Assembly: GCF_001424835.1 (NCBI RefSeq)
Contig: NZ_LMCQ01000024.1
Span: forward strand, 269,562-333,561
Direction of reading: 5' to 3'
Length of the DNA stretch: 64,000 nt
From: Variovorax sp. Root318D1
GTDB lineage: Bacteria; Pseudomonadota; Gammaproteobacteria; Burkholderiales; Burkholderiaceae_C
This document shows positions 46,758-56,422 of the stretch, one piece after another. The notes beneath the pieces are model-generated. The model was given only the letters and a program-made list of their open reading frames with translations. It searched no databases and was not told where the DNA came from. Each line of letters starts with the position of its first letter. The first letter of the stretch is position 1. The position numbers were made by a program, and so were the translations under genes.

Positions 46758-47318
46758 CTATTTCCAGCGCAGCAGTTCGACGTCGATGCTGTTTGCACCG
46801 TCGCCCAGCGTCAGCGTGTTTTCCTGGATGGTCGCCTGCAGCTGCATGCTGCGCTGCGCCAGCGCGGCCAGCGCCTGCGAGGCTTCCGTCGGCACGCGGT
46901 AGACCTGCAGGTTTTGCGGCCGCGTGAGCTTGTTCTCGATGCCGCGCCACCAGATCTCGGCCGCGTGGTTGAAGCAATAGACGATCACTTCGTCCGACTT
47001 GCCGCAGGCCTTGATGATGGGCTTGTCTTCCGGCTGGCCGACCTCGATCCACAGCTTGGTCTCGCCCGTGAAATCGCGCAGCCACACGTCGGGCTCGTCG
47101 ACGTTCGACAAGCCCGCGCCAAAGGCCAGCGTGCCGTCGCCCTGGCACACGTCCTGCAGCTTGTGCGCGTTGAGTGCAAGCGCGACGAGCCGGATCATCA
47201 TCCGCTCGTCGGTCTCGCTCGGGTGGCGCGCCAGGGTCAGCGCATGGTCGGCGTAGTAGCCGTGGTCGATGTCGGCCACCGCGAGGGCGGCCTTGAAGAT
47301 GGTGGATTTGAGGGCCAT
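46758..47318 (-). CDS. yaeQ: YaeQ family protein
   Basis: A 186-residue protein that matches YaeQ along its length: MALKSTIFKAALAVADID, YYADHALTLARHPSETDERMM, LWIEVGQPEDKPIIKACGKS. YaeQ has a fold related to PD-(D/E)xK nucleases, and an acidic-lysine set is present (DEPDVWL, WIEVGQPEDK). Its role is poorly known. It is convergent with the DUF2007 gene. Confidence 0.88.
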   Translation of the reverse strand: MALKSTIFKAALAVADIDHGYYADHALTLARHPSETDERMMIRLVALALNAHKLQDVCQGDGTLAFGAGLSNVDEPDVWLRDFTGETKLWIEVGQPEDKPIIKACGKSDEVIVYCFNHAAEIWWRGIENKLTRPQNLQVYRVPTEASQALAALAQRSMQLQATIQENTLTLGDGANSIDVELLRWK

Positions 47319-47352
47319 GGGTGCGCGAGTGTATGCGCCCCTACAGGCTTCG

Positions 47353-49527
47353 TCAGAACGTCACCGAAGCCTGCAGGTACACGGTGCGCGGCTGGCCCAC
47401 GTACTTGCCGCCGTTGTTGTCGACCGACCGGTTGTAGTAGCGCCGGTCGAACAGGTTCTTGACGCCGACGGCCAGCTTCAGGTTGCTCATCGAAGGGCCG
47501 AAGTCGTACGCGGCGCGCAGGTTCATGGTCGCGTAGCCCGGAATGTTGCCCAGGCGGCCGGTCGAATCCTCCAGCGTGATGTATTGCGCGCCGTCGTCGG
47601 GCGAGCCTGGCGAGCGCTGCTTCGATTGCGCGTACACGTCGGCGTTGAAGGTCCACGGCCCGCGCTCATAGCGCGCGCCGAGCGTCGCCACCTGTCGCGA
47701 GTAGAACGGCAGGTCGCGCCCCGCGAAAGCGCCGGCCTTGGAGGTGGCCTGCGTGTACGTGTAGGTTGCGGACACCGACACGCCCTTGAGCGAATCGCTC
47801 AGCGTGCCAAGGTCGTAGCGCAGCGCCGACTCCAGCCCGCGGTGCCGCGTGGCGCCCAGGTCGGTCCATTGGCCGACGTCGCCGGTGATGGAGCGCGCGA
47901 GCTGTAGTTCCTTGTCGAAGTTGATATTGAACAGCGTCAGCTCGCCGCTCCACGCCTCGCCCTTGTAATGCGTGCCGATTTCGTAGGTCTTGGCTTTCTC
48001 CGGATGCAAGCCCGTGGTCGACTGCGCGAGCTGGGCGTACTGCTGCGGGCCGAAAGACACGCCGGCATTCGCGAACACCGACCAGCGCTCGCTCATGCGG
48101 TAGAGCACCGACAGCGTCGGCAGCACCTCGTTGGAATCGATCTTCGGATAGTTCGCGCCGGTGACCCGGTTGTTGGCCAGCGTGAAGACGTCATTGTGCG
48201 AGCGGATGGATTCGTAGCGCACGCCGGGCGTGATGGTCCAGTTGCCGAAGTCGATCCGGTCGTCGATGTAGAACGCATGTGCGGTCGTGCCGCCTTTGCT
48301 CGACTGGTACGCAGGCTGCGCGAGCGTGAACGCATCGAATCCGGGGCGCGGCCGGTAGTAGGCGCTGCGCGTCGCCACTTCGGAAGCCTCTTCCTTGAGG
48401 TAGCGCGCGCCGACGCTGATCTCCTGCACCACGCTGCCCGAATCGATCAGGCGCGAGTAGCGGGGCTCGAAGGCGTAGGTCTTGTAGTTGCGCGGAGCGC
48501 TGGTCAGGCGCCGCCGGCCGGCATTGGCGCCCGTGCCTTCCTGCTCGAGGTAGCTGCTGCGGAACGAGTCGGTGTAGTAGCTCAGCAATTCGAACTTGTT
48601 CACGCCGTCGTTGTGCGTGTACTTGATCGAACCGTCGGTCCGGCGTCCGGAGAATTCGTCGAAAGGGCGGTCGGACTGGAACGGGTCCGCGGCAAACTGC
48701 GCCGTCGTCAGGCCGCCCGGCATGCGGCCCTTGCCTTCGAAGTGATGCAGCGAGACGGCGATGTCGTCGGTGTTCGAAATCCGGTAGGCGCCCTTCAGCA
48801 TCAGGTCGTCGATGCTGGTGTGGTCATTGCTCCGGCGAAAGCCGTCGCCGTGCGTGCCCGAATACAGCAGCGCGAGGCCGAGGCCGTTCTCGTTGGTGCC
48901 GCCCATGAAAAGGGTGGGTGTGGTCTTGATGCCGCCGCCGTGGCTGGCGCTTTCGACGCCCACGCCGACTTCGCCCGCGAACTGCTTCGGAATCGCCCGC
49001 GTCACGAAGTTGATGATGCCGCCCACGTTCTGCGGGCCGTAGCGCACCGAGCCCGCGCCGCGCACTACGTCGACCGCCTCCAGGCTGCCGAGCGACACAG
49101 GCGCGAGCGAGAGTTGCGGCTGGCCGTAGGGCGCATAGGCCAGCGGAACGCCGTCCAGCAGGATGGTCGAGCGCGGCGACAGGCGCGAAGTGAGGCCGCG
49201 CACGCCCACGTTGAGCGAGATGTCGCTGCCGCCCGTGCCGTTGCTCTCCTGCACCTGCACGCCGGGAACCTGGCGCAGCACGTCGCGCACGCTGCTCGAG
49301 CCGCTCTCCTGGATCTGCTTGCGCTCGATGATGCTGCGCGCGCCGGGGTGCTCGAGCACCTTGGTTTCACTGGGCGTGCCGAGCCAGTCGCCCGTGACGG
49401 TCACGGCTTCCAGCGACTTCGCACCAGACGTGGCATCGGCCGCCGGTTCGGCTTCGGCCGCAAAGCTCTGGAAACTGATGGGGAATAGCGCCATCACCAG
49501 GGCGGCGCACTTCTTCTGCTTGAACAC
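47353..49527 (-). CDS. TonB-dependent outer-membrane receptor (ferric siderophore/FecA-like)
   Basis: A 724-residue receptor. A signal peptide (1-23, SFAAEAE) is followed by a TonB box region (EAVTVTGDW), the plug domain (IIERKQIQESGSSSVRDVL, GPQNVGGIINFVT) and a beta-barrel that ends in VYLQASVTF with terminal phenylalanine. The plug and barrel resemble FecA-type iron receptors, but the ligand is not certain. The GTG start at 49527 has GAGGAG upstream. It lies 48 bp downstream of a PepSY membrane protein gene and is probably in one operon with it. Confidence 0.9.
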   Translation of the reverse strand: MFKQKKCAALVMALFPISFQSFAAEAEPAADATSGAKSLEAVTVTGDWLGTPSETKVLEHPGARSIIERKQIQESGSSSVRDVLRQVPGVQVQESNGTGGSDISLNVGVRGLTSRLSPRSTILLDGVPLAYAPYGQPQLSLAPVSLGSLEAVDVVRGAGSVRYGPQNVGGIINFVTRAIPKQFAGEVGVGVESASHGGGIKTTPTLFMGGTNENGLGLALLYSGTHGDGFRRSNDHTSIDDLMLKGAYRISNTDDIAVSLHHFEGKGRMPGGLTTAQFAADPFQSDRPFDEFSGRRTDGSIKYTHNDGVNKFELLSYYTDSFRSSYLEQEGTGANAGRRRLTSAPRNYKTYAFEPRYSRLIDSGSVVQEISVGARYLKEEASEVATRSAYYRPRPGFDAFTLAQPAYQSSKGGTTAHAFYIDDRIDFGNWTITPGVRYESIRSHNDVFTLANNRVTGANYPKIDSNEVLPTLSVLYRMSERWSVFANAGVSFGPQQYAQLAQSTTGLHPEKAKTYEIGTHYKGEAWSGELTLFNINFDKELQLARSITGDVGQWTDLGATRHRGLESALRYDLGTLSDSLKGVSVSATYTYTQATSKAGAFAGRDLPFYSRQVATLGARYERGPWTFNADVYAQSKQRSPGSPDDGAQYITLEDSTGRLGNIPGYATMNLRAAYDFGPSMSNLKLAVGVKNLFDRRYYNRSVDNNGGKYVGQPRTVYLQASVTF

Positions 49528-49575
49528 GGCTTCTCCTCGAATATCAATAAAAATCGACCGCAGCAGACGTCCCGT

Positions 49576-50712
49576 TCAGGAGGTCGTGCGGTTGCTGTTG
49601 TTGGAAAGCGCGGCGCCTCGGGCCGCGGCGGCTACGGCGCGGCGCCGCCACCAGAGCCAGATGCCGCTCAGCCCCAGGCCGGCCAGTGCCAGGCCAAGCA
49701 GCGCGACGACCGCCTGGAGCACCGGCCCGCCCAGCACGCCGGTGTGCAGCGGATAGATCACCACCACCGCGCCGTTGCCGGCGTCCAGGTCTTGCCATCG
49801 GCGCACCGCCAGCACCTCGCCGGTCAGCGGATGCAGCCACGCCGAGCTGATGCCGTTCGGATGCGGATCGTCGGCAAGCCGGAAGCGCACCCGGATCGGG
49901 CGGTTCGGCTTGGAAGGCACCTGCACATAGCCGATCGGCTGGCCCGGGAACACGTTCTGCGCGCGGGCGACCAGTTCGTCGAGCGACAGCCGGGGGCCTG
50001 CGGCCGTGCCCTTGGGAACCGTGGGCGGCTTGACCGGCTCCTGGCCCATGGCGGCCGAAATGAAGTTGCCGAGCGGCCGCCATGCCATGTAGGCGCCCGT
50101 GAAGATCGACACCGCAATCAGCAGTCCAAGCACGGCGCCGCCGGTGCGGTGCAGGTCGAACAGCCCCCGCAGCAGGCCGCGGTCGAGCGCAATGCGAAGT
50201 GAAGGCGGCCAGCGCGTGGGCCACCAGAGCACCACGCCGGTGATCAGCATCAACAGATAGGCCAGCGCGACGAAGGCGAGGATGCCCTTGCCGGTATCTT
50301 CCAGCAGCAGGCTGCTGTGCAGTTCGAAGAGCAGGTTGTAGGCGCCTTCGTGCGACCCGCGCCGGCCTTGCTCGGCGCCGGTGGCGGGATCGAGATAGAG
50401 CGTGCCGTCCCAGGGCCCGCGCACATACACCCAGAGCGTCTCGCCGGAGTCGCGCGGTGGTCGCAGCGTGAAGTTGGTGTCGGGCCCGAACTCGGTCAGG
50501 ATGCGCTGGCGCAGCGGCTCGAGCGGCAGCACGGGCGCCGCAACGGCCGTGTTTCGGGCCACGAAGAGCTCGGGATGCGCATAGCGGTCGATCGGCGACG
50601 CGACCACAAGCACCGCGCCAAGCAGCGCCGTGAGGGCAAGTACCGGTCCGAGCGTGAGACCGATCCAGCGGTGAACCTTGAGCCAGAGGCGTCGGAGGGG
50701 GGCGCGCAGCAT
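49576..50712 (-). CDS. PepSY-associated membrane protein (iron-regulated, reductase-like)
   Basis: A 378-residue protein with four membrane helices (about 15-40, 140-165, 190-215, 330-355). Between them are PepSY-type segments: AAAAPVLPLEPLRQRIL-like and GPRLSLDELVARAQNVFPGQPIG. It fits the PepSY_TM family that sits with TonB-dependent receptors and may reduce ferric siderophores. ATG at 50712 was used; a TTG at 50718 is also in frame. It precedes the receptor gene on the same strand. Confidence 0.85.
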   Translation of the reverse strand: MLRAPLRRLWLKVHRWIGLTLGPVLALTALLGAVLVVASPIDRYAHPELFVARNTAVAAPVLPLEPLRQRILTEFGPDTNFTLRPPRDSGETLWVYVRGPWDGTLYLDPATGAEQGRRGSHEGAYNLLFELHSSLLLEDTGKGILAFVALAYLLMLITGVVLWWPTRWPPSLRIALDRGLLRGLFDLHRTGGAVLGLLIAVSIFTGAYMAWRPLGNFISAAMGQEPVKPPTVPKGTAAGPRLSLDELVARAQNVFPGQPIGYVQVPSKPNRPIRVRFRLADDPHPNGISSAWLHPLTGEVLAVRRWQDLDAGNGAVVVIYPLHTGVLGGPVLQAVVALLGLALAGLGLSGIWLWWRRRAVAAAARGAALSNNSNRTTS

Positions 50713-50846
50713 GAACAACAGGGACTTTGAAGCCCCGTCAGGTCGTTGGCTGGCGCACCGCGGGGCGGCGCGTTGGCTGGATAGGGGGCCGAGAAGCGAC
50801 GCAGGCAGACCGCCTTCAAGCGGCTGTTGCGTCGGTGCGGGAAGCC

Positions 50847-52235
<1,389 letters not shown>

Positions 52236-52345
52236 TTAGGCGGGCCGCGGCGACGTGCGTTCGCGACAGATCGAAGCCGCGCTTTTGGCGTTCCCCTAAA
52301 ATGAAGTTGAATAAACGTAAATCAAAGCCTAGGGAGAGAGCTTTC

Positions 52346-52957
52346 ATGAAACTGATCGGATCGGCCGCCAGCCCTTATGTGCGCAAGGTGCGCGTGGTGC
52401 TGGCCGAAAAGCGGCTCGACTACCAGTTCGTGATCGAAGATGTCTGGGCTGCCGACACCACCATTGCGCACTCCAACCCGCTCGGGAAGGTGCCCTGCCT
52501 CATCATGGAAGGCGGCGACGCGATGTTCGATTCGCGCGTCATCGTCGAATACCTCGACACCCTGTCGCCCGTGGGCAAGCTCATTCCGCAGCAGGGCCGC
52601 GAGCGTGCCGAAGTCAAGACATGGGAGGCATTGGCCGACGGCGTCATGGATGCCGGCGTGCTTTGGCGCCTGGAATCCACGTGGACCGGCCGCGGCGATG
52701 GCGAGCGCAGCGCGGCCTGGATCGAACGCCAGCGCGCCAAGGTCGAAGGCGGCATTGCCGCCATGGCCAAGGGACTGAGCGACAAGCCCTTTTGCAGCGG
52801 CATCCACCTTGGCCTGTCCGATATCGCCGTGGGCTGCGCGCTGGGCTGGGTGGGGTTTCGCTTCCCCGAGATCGACTGGCGCGGCCAGCACCCCAATCTG
52901 GCAAAGTTGTACGACAAGCTGCTGCTTCGGCCCAGCTTCATCGACACCCAACCATGA
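52346..52957 (+). CDS. Glutathione S-transferase family protein
   Basis: A 203-residue protein. The thioredoxin-like N-terminal domain starts MKLIGSAASPYVRKVRVVL, with NPLGKVPCLIMEGG (cis-proline) and DSRVIVEYLD for glutathione contact. The helical C-terminal domain contains LGLSDIAVGCALGWVGFRFP. Substrates are unknown. AGGGAGAGA lies before the ATG. A terminator follows the stop at once. Confidence 0.9.
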   Translation: MKLIGSAASPYVRKVRVVLAEKRLDYQFVIEDVWAADTTIAHSNPLGKVPCLIMEGGDAMFDSRVIVEYLDTLSPVGKLIPQQGRERAEVKTWEALADGVMDAGVLWRLESTWTGRGDGERSAAWIERQRAKVEGGIAAMAKGLSDKPFCSGIHLGLSDIAVGCALGWVGFRFPEIDWRGQHPNLAKLYDKLLLRPSFIDTQP

Positions 52958-52984
52958 AAAAAGGCGCCTCTGGCGCCTTTTTCG
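52955..52984 (+). terminator. Rho-independent terminator of the glutathione S-transferase gene
   Basis: Stem AAAGGCGCC/GGCGCCTTT around a 3-base TCT loop, flanked by A and T runs. Confidence 0.9.
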
Positions 52985-53241
52985 TTTCAGGGCGCCTGTG
53001 TTGCCGCGCCCCGTCCCTGAGGGAAATACAAAAATGCTGCGAGGCGCCCCGACGCGAAGGAGGGAGGGAGGGAGGAGGAGAAGAATCGCCTCGGGATTTC
53101 AACCAGACTAGACGCCCAGAAGACCTCGCAACATGAAACCGGAGGGCATTTGCTGCCCACGCTCGATATGAGCACAGTGTGCCAGCCCGGTTCCCACCCC
53201 AGTGGTAAACGTTTGTGACGACTCGTACGACCTCGGGGGCG

Positions 53242-53877
53242 TCAATGCGCGGCCAGCTGGCTTTCGATGACCTTCACGAAGGCCGCCTCGTCCGGCGCCG
53301 TCATGCTCGACCAGGCCTGCACCACCTTGCCGTCCCGCCCAATCAGGTATTTGTAGAAGTTCCACTTGGGCGTGGTTCCGGAGGCCAGGGCCAGCTGCTT
53401 GAACAGCGGATTGGCATTGGCGCCGCGCACCGACGTTTTGGCGAACATCGGAAACTTCACGCCGAAGGTGCTTTCGCAGAAATCTGCAATTTCCTTGTTG
53501 GAGCCCGATTCCTGCGAAAAATCGTTGGAGGGAAAGCCCAGCACCACCAGGCCGCGCGAGCGATATTTGCTGTCCAGCGCTTCCAGGCCCTTGTATTGCG
53601 GAGTAAAGCCGCAGAAGCTCGCGGTGTTCACCACCAGCACCACTTTTCCGGAGTACTGGCACAAATCTTGGGGTTTTTCGTCTTGCAACCGCGGGAAGGT
53701 ATGTTGCAAGGTGGCGGGGCAGGCAGTAGCAGCGCCGTCGGCAGGGGCGGCTGATGCCGCTGCGGAAGGGGCCGAAGGGGTCTGGGCACCCGCCGTCCCG
53801 AGGGCAAACAGGCATGCTGCCAGTGCGGCGGCCGGTGTGCAGCGCCTGAGCGCAGACAATCGGGAGGGGGTTCGCAT
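53242..53877 (-). CDS. Periplasmic glutathione peroxidase-like protein
   Basis: A 211-residue protein. A signal peptide (1-31, LGTAGAQ) is followed by an alanine/proline-rich linker and the peroxidase domain. The active-site cysteine is Cys89 in NTASFCGFTPQY; the triad is completed by the LGFPSNDFSQ segment and WNFYKYLIG. It would reduce peroxides at the expense of a thiol, more likely thioredoxin-like than glutathione in the periplasm. The signal peptide is unusual, since most family members are cytoplasmic. The 284 bp downstream hold the purine-rich run at 53059-53080 but no gene. Confidence 0.88.
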   Translation of the reverse strand: MRTPSRLSALRRCTPAAALAACLFALGTAGAQTPSAPSAAASAAPADGAATACPATLQHTFPRLQDEKPQDLCQYSGKVVLVVNTASFCGFTPQYKGLEALDSKYRSRGLVVLGFPSNDFSQESGSNKEIADFCESTFGVKFPMFAKTSVRGANANPLFKQLALASGTTPKWNFYKYLIGRDGKVVQAWSSMTAPDEAAFVKVIESQLAAH

Positions 53878-54006
53878 GGGGGCTCCTGATACAAAAAAGG
53901 GGGGTGTGAATCTGCGCTGCCAGGCAGCGCGAATTCGCATCATCGCGCGTCTGTCACCGGCGCGCCAAACGGGCCGATTAAAATCGGCGGCCTTAGAAAG
54001 ACTTTG

Positions 54007-54864
54007 ATGCTTTATCCGGAACTCTTCAGACAACTCGAATCTGTCCGCTGGGACATGGACAAGGACATTCCGTGGCAGTCGTTCGATGCTTCGCTACTGT
54101 CTGAAGAACAGGCGCAAACCATCAAGATGAACGCCATCACCGAGTGGGCGGCGCTGCCGGCCACCGAGATGTTCCTGCGCGACAACCGCCACGATAGCGA
54201 CTTTTCGGCATTCATGTCGATCTGGTTCTTCGAGGAGCAGAAGCACTCGCTGGTGCTGATGGAATACCTCAAGCGCTTCAGCCCCCAACATGCGCCCACC
54301 GAGCAGGAGCTGCACGAAGTGCGCTTCGATTTCGATCCGGCGCCGCCGCTCGAAACGCTCATGCTGCATTTCTGCGGCGAGATCCGACTCAACCACTGGT
54401 ACCGCCGCGCCGCCCAGTGGCACACCGAGCCGGTCATCAAGCACATCTACACCACGCTGAGCCAGGACGAGGCCCGCCACGGCGGTGCATACCTGCGCTA
54501 CATGAAGCGGGCCATGGAAAAGTTCGGCGACGAGGCCCGGGCCGCGTTCACCAAGGTCGGCGTGCTGATGGCCAGCGCGCGCCGCACCGCCCAGGCGCTG
54601 CACCCGACCAACCTGCACGTCAACAAGGCGCTGTTCCCGAACGACACCATCCAGAGCCGCATGCCCGACCCGGATTGGCTCGAGCACTGGCTCGACAAGC
54701 AGATCAAGTTCGATGCCGTCTGGGAAAGCAAGGTCGGCGAGCGCATCCTGCACAACCTGAGCCTCTTGATGGACCGCAGCTTCAAGACCGTGCAGGAGCT
54801 CAACCGCTACCGCAAGGAACTGGCCGCATCCATCGGCCCCAAGGCCGAATACCAGGGCGCGTAG
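54007..54864 (+). CDS. Ferritin-like di-iron protein (acyl-ACP desaturase-like)
   Basis: A 285-residue helical protein. Two di-iron motifs are seen: FFEEQKHSLVLMEYL (EExxH near residue 80) and LSQDEARHGGAYLRYM (DExRH near residue 158), with CGEIRLNHWYRRAA (GEI) supplying further acidic ligands. This layout fits the ferritin-like/acyl-ACP desaturase group. The substrate is unknown, so desaturase activity is not claimed. ATG at 54007 was chosen. It ends 81 bp before the ECF41 sigma gene. Confidence 0.75.
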   Translation: MLYPELFRQLESVRWDMDKDIPWQSFDASLLSEEQAQTIKMNAITEWAALPATEMFLRDNRHDSDFSAFMSIWFFEEQKHSLVLMEYLKRFSPQHAPTEQELHEVRFDFDPAPPLETLMLHFCGEIRLNHWYRRAAQWHTEPVIKHIYTTLSQDEARHGGAYLRYMKRAMEKFGDEARAAFTKVGVLMASARRTAQALHPTNLHVNKALFPNDTIQSRMPDPDWLEHWLDKQIKFDAVWESKVGERILHNLSLLMDRSFKTVQELNRYRKELAASIGPKAEYQGA

Positions 54865-54909
54865 CCGGCGGGTCGTCCCCGATAATTTCGGTCGGATTGC
54901 GGGCAAAGG

Positions 54910-54936
54910 TGTCACAAAGCCACACTGCCAGCCGTC
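54910..54936 (+). promoter_or_regulatory. ECF41-type promoter of the sigma factor gene
   Basis: TGTCACA (54910-54916), a 16-bp spacer, and CGTC (54933-54936). The start codon is only 9 bases beyond, so the leader is nearly absent. The same motif and spacer recur at 55839. Confidence 0.78.
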
Positions 54937-54945
54937 TAGCCGAAC

Positions 54946-55827
54946 ATGGACGACGCCACCCTCACTTTCGATAGCCACCGCCGACGCCTTCAGGGCATCG
55001 CCTACCGCATGCTCGGCTCCGTTGCGGAGGCCGAAGAAGTGGTGCAGGACGCCTGGCTGCGCTGGCACGAGGCCGACAAGGCCGGTTTCGACAGCGCCGA
55101 AGCCTGGCTGGTCACCGTCGTCACGCGCCTTTCGATCGATCGGCTGCGCGCCGCCAAGGTCCAGCGCGAGCACTACATCGGGGCCTGGATGCCCGAGCCC
55201 ACGCTGACCGAATCGCCCGATACGCCGGAAGAATCGCTGGAGCGCGCCGACAACATTTCCGTCGCATTCCTCGCCGTGCTCGAGCGCCTGGCGCCCGAGG
55301 CGCGTGCAGCCTTCCTGATGCGCGAGGTGTTCGACGCCGACTACGAGGAAGTGGCCCGTACCCTGGGCAAGAGCGAGGCGGCCTGCCGCCAGCTGGTGCA
55401 CCGCGCCAAGGCACAGGTGCTGGAGGCGCGCCCGCGCTATCAGGTGTCGCGCGAAACCCACCAGCGCCTGCTGCGCGCCTTCGCCGATGCGGCCGCGCGC
55501 GGCAGCCTGCATGACCTGAAGGCACTCATGGCGGAAGACGTCGAGCTCATCGGCGACGGCGGAGGCAAGGTGCAGAGCTTCAGCAAGGTGCTGCGCGGCA
55601 GCCAGCGGCTGGCGCAGCTCTACTTCGCGCTCTGGCGCCGCATGGGCGCGGCGGTGCGCATGGAGCTGGCGGAGATCAACGGCGAACCCGGGCTGCTTCG
55701 CTTTGTCGACGGCCAGCTCGAATCGGCGCAAACCTTCGAGATCGAGGGCGAGCGCATCGTGCGCATCCGCGCACAGCGCAATCCCGACAAGCTGGCGCGC
55801 ATCGCACAACATTTTTCTTCGAAATAA
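54946..55827 (+). CDS. ECF41-family RNA polymerase sigma factor
   Basis: A 293-residue sigma factor. Region 2 lies at about 10-75 (AYRMLGSVAEAEEVVQDAWLRW), region 4 at about 112-165 (LAPEARAAFLMREVFDADYEEVA), and a SnoaL-like domain at about 175-293. The linker motif YIGAWMPEPTL and the DGGGKV segment are typical of ECF41. In this group the C-terminal fusion replaces an anti-sigma factor. It drives its own promoter and the next gene, by shared motif. Confidence 0.93.
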   Translation: MDDATLTFDSHRRRLQGIAYRMLGSVAEAEEVVQDAWLRWHEADKAGFDSAEAWLVTVVTRLSIDRLRAAKVQREHYIGAWMPEPTLTESPDTPEESLERADNISVAFLAVLERLAPEARAAFLMREVFDADYEEVARTLGKSEAACRQLVHRAKAQVLEARPRYQVSRETHQRLLRAFADAAARGSLHDLKALMAEDVELIGDGGGKVQSFSKVLRGSQRLAQLYFALWRRMGAAVRMELAEINGEPGLLRFVDGQLESAQTFEIEGERIVRIRAQRNPDKLARIAQHFSSK

Positions 55828-55838
55828 TTCGCCCGGCG

Positions 55839-55865
55839 TGTCACAGGGCCCGGGGCCGGCTCGTC
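55839..55865 (+). promoter_or_regulatory. ECF41-type promoter of the carboxymuconolactone decarboxylase-family gene
   Basis: TGTCACA (55839-55845), a 16-bp spacer, and CGTC (55862-55865), the same as at 54910. It lies 54 bp before the target gene start and directly after the sigma factor stop. Confidence 0.8.
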
Positions 55866-55918
55866 TTCAACAGGTAGCAAGCAGATTTTTTCAATCTCAA
55901 CCACCTGGAGTACACGCC

Positions 55919-56398
55919 ATGAGCAACACGATCAGCAACACCATCGCCCCACGCCTCACCTGGTACAAGACCGCTCCGAAGGCCTTCCAGGCCATGATCG
56001 CCGTCAACGGCACCATCGAATCGAGCACGCTCGGCAAGGTGCTGATCGATCTCGTCTTTGCCCGCGTCTCGCAGATCAACGGCTGCGCCTACTGCCTCGA
56101 CATGCACGTGCGCGACCTGCGCCAGCAGGGCGAAGACTGGCAGCGTATCAACAGCCTGCCCACTTGGCGCGAAGTGAGCTTTTTCAACGAGCGCGAGCGT
56201 GCGGCGCTGGCCTGGGCTGAAACGCTGACGCGTCTCGCCGACCGTCACGACGCCCGCGACGCCGAGTTCGAGGCGCTCAAGGCGCATTTCAGCGAACTCG
56301 AAATCGTCGAACTTTCGATCGCCATCGCGCAGATCAACGCGTGGAATCGCATGGGCGTCGGCATGCGCTCGCAGGTGCTGGCCAAGCCGATGCCCTGA
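55919..56398 (+). CDS. Carboxymuconolactone decarboxylase/AhpD-family protein, ECF41 partner
   Basis: A 159-residue protein. The AhpD-type redox motif is QINGCAYCLDMH with Cys56, Cys59 and His63. The flanking helices (FQAMIAVNGTIE, LVFARVSQ) fit the family. Carboxymuconolactone decarboxylase-like proteins are the usual targets of ECF41 sigma factors. It probably acts as a peroxidase or thiol-redox enzyme; the substrate is unknown. An ECF41 promoter precedes it. Confidence 0.92.
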   Translation: MSNTISNTIAPRLTWYKTAPKAFQAMIAVNGTIESSTLGKVLIDLVFARVSQINGCAYCLDMHVRDLRQQGEDWQRINSLPTWREVSFFNERERAALAWAETLTRLADRHDARDAEFEALKAHFSELEIVELSIAIAQINAWNRMGVGMRSQVLAKPMP

Positions 56399-56422
56399 GG
56401 CCGGTGCGTCCGAGGCCGCGGT

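Noticed and set aside
49528-49575. AT-rich spot resembling a Fur box before the TonB-dependent receptor gene
   Set aside because: Only a partial match to the 19-bp consensus, and the gene probably sits in an operon whose promoter is further upstream of 50712.
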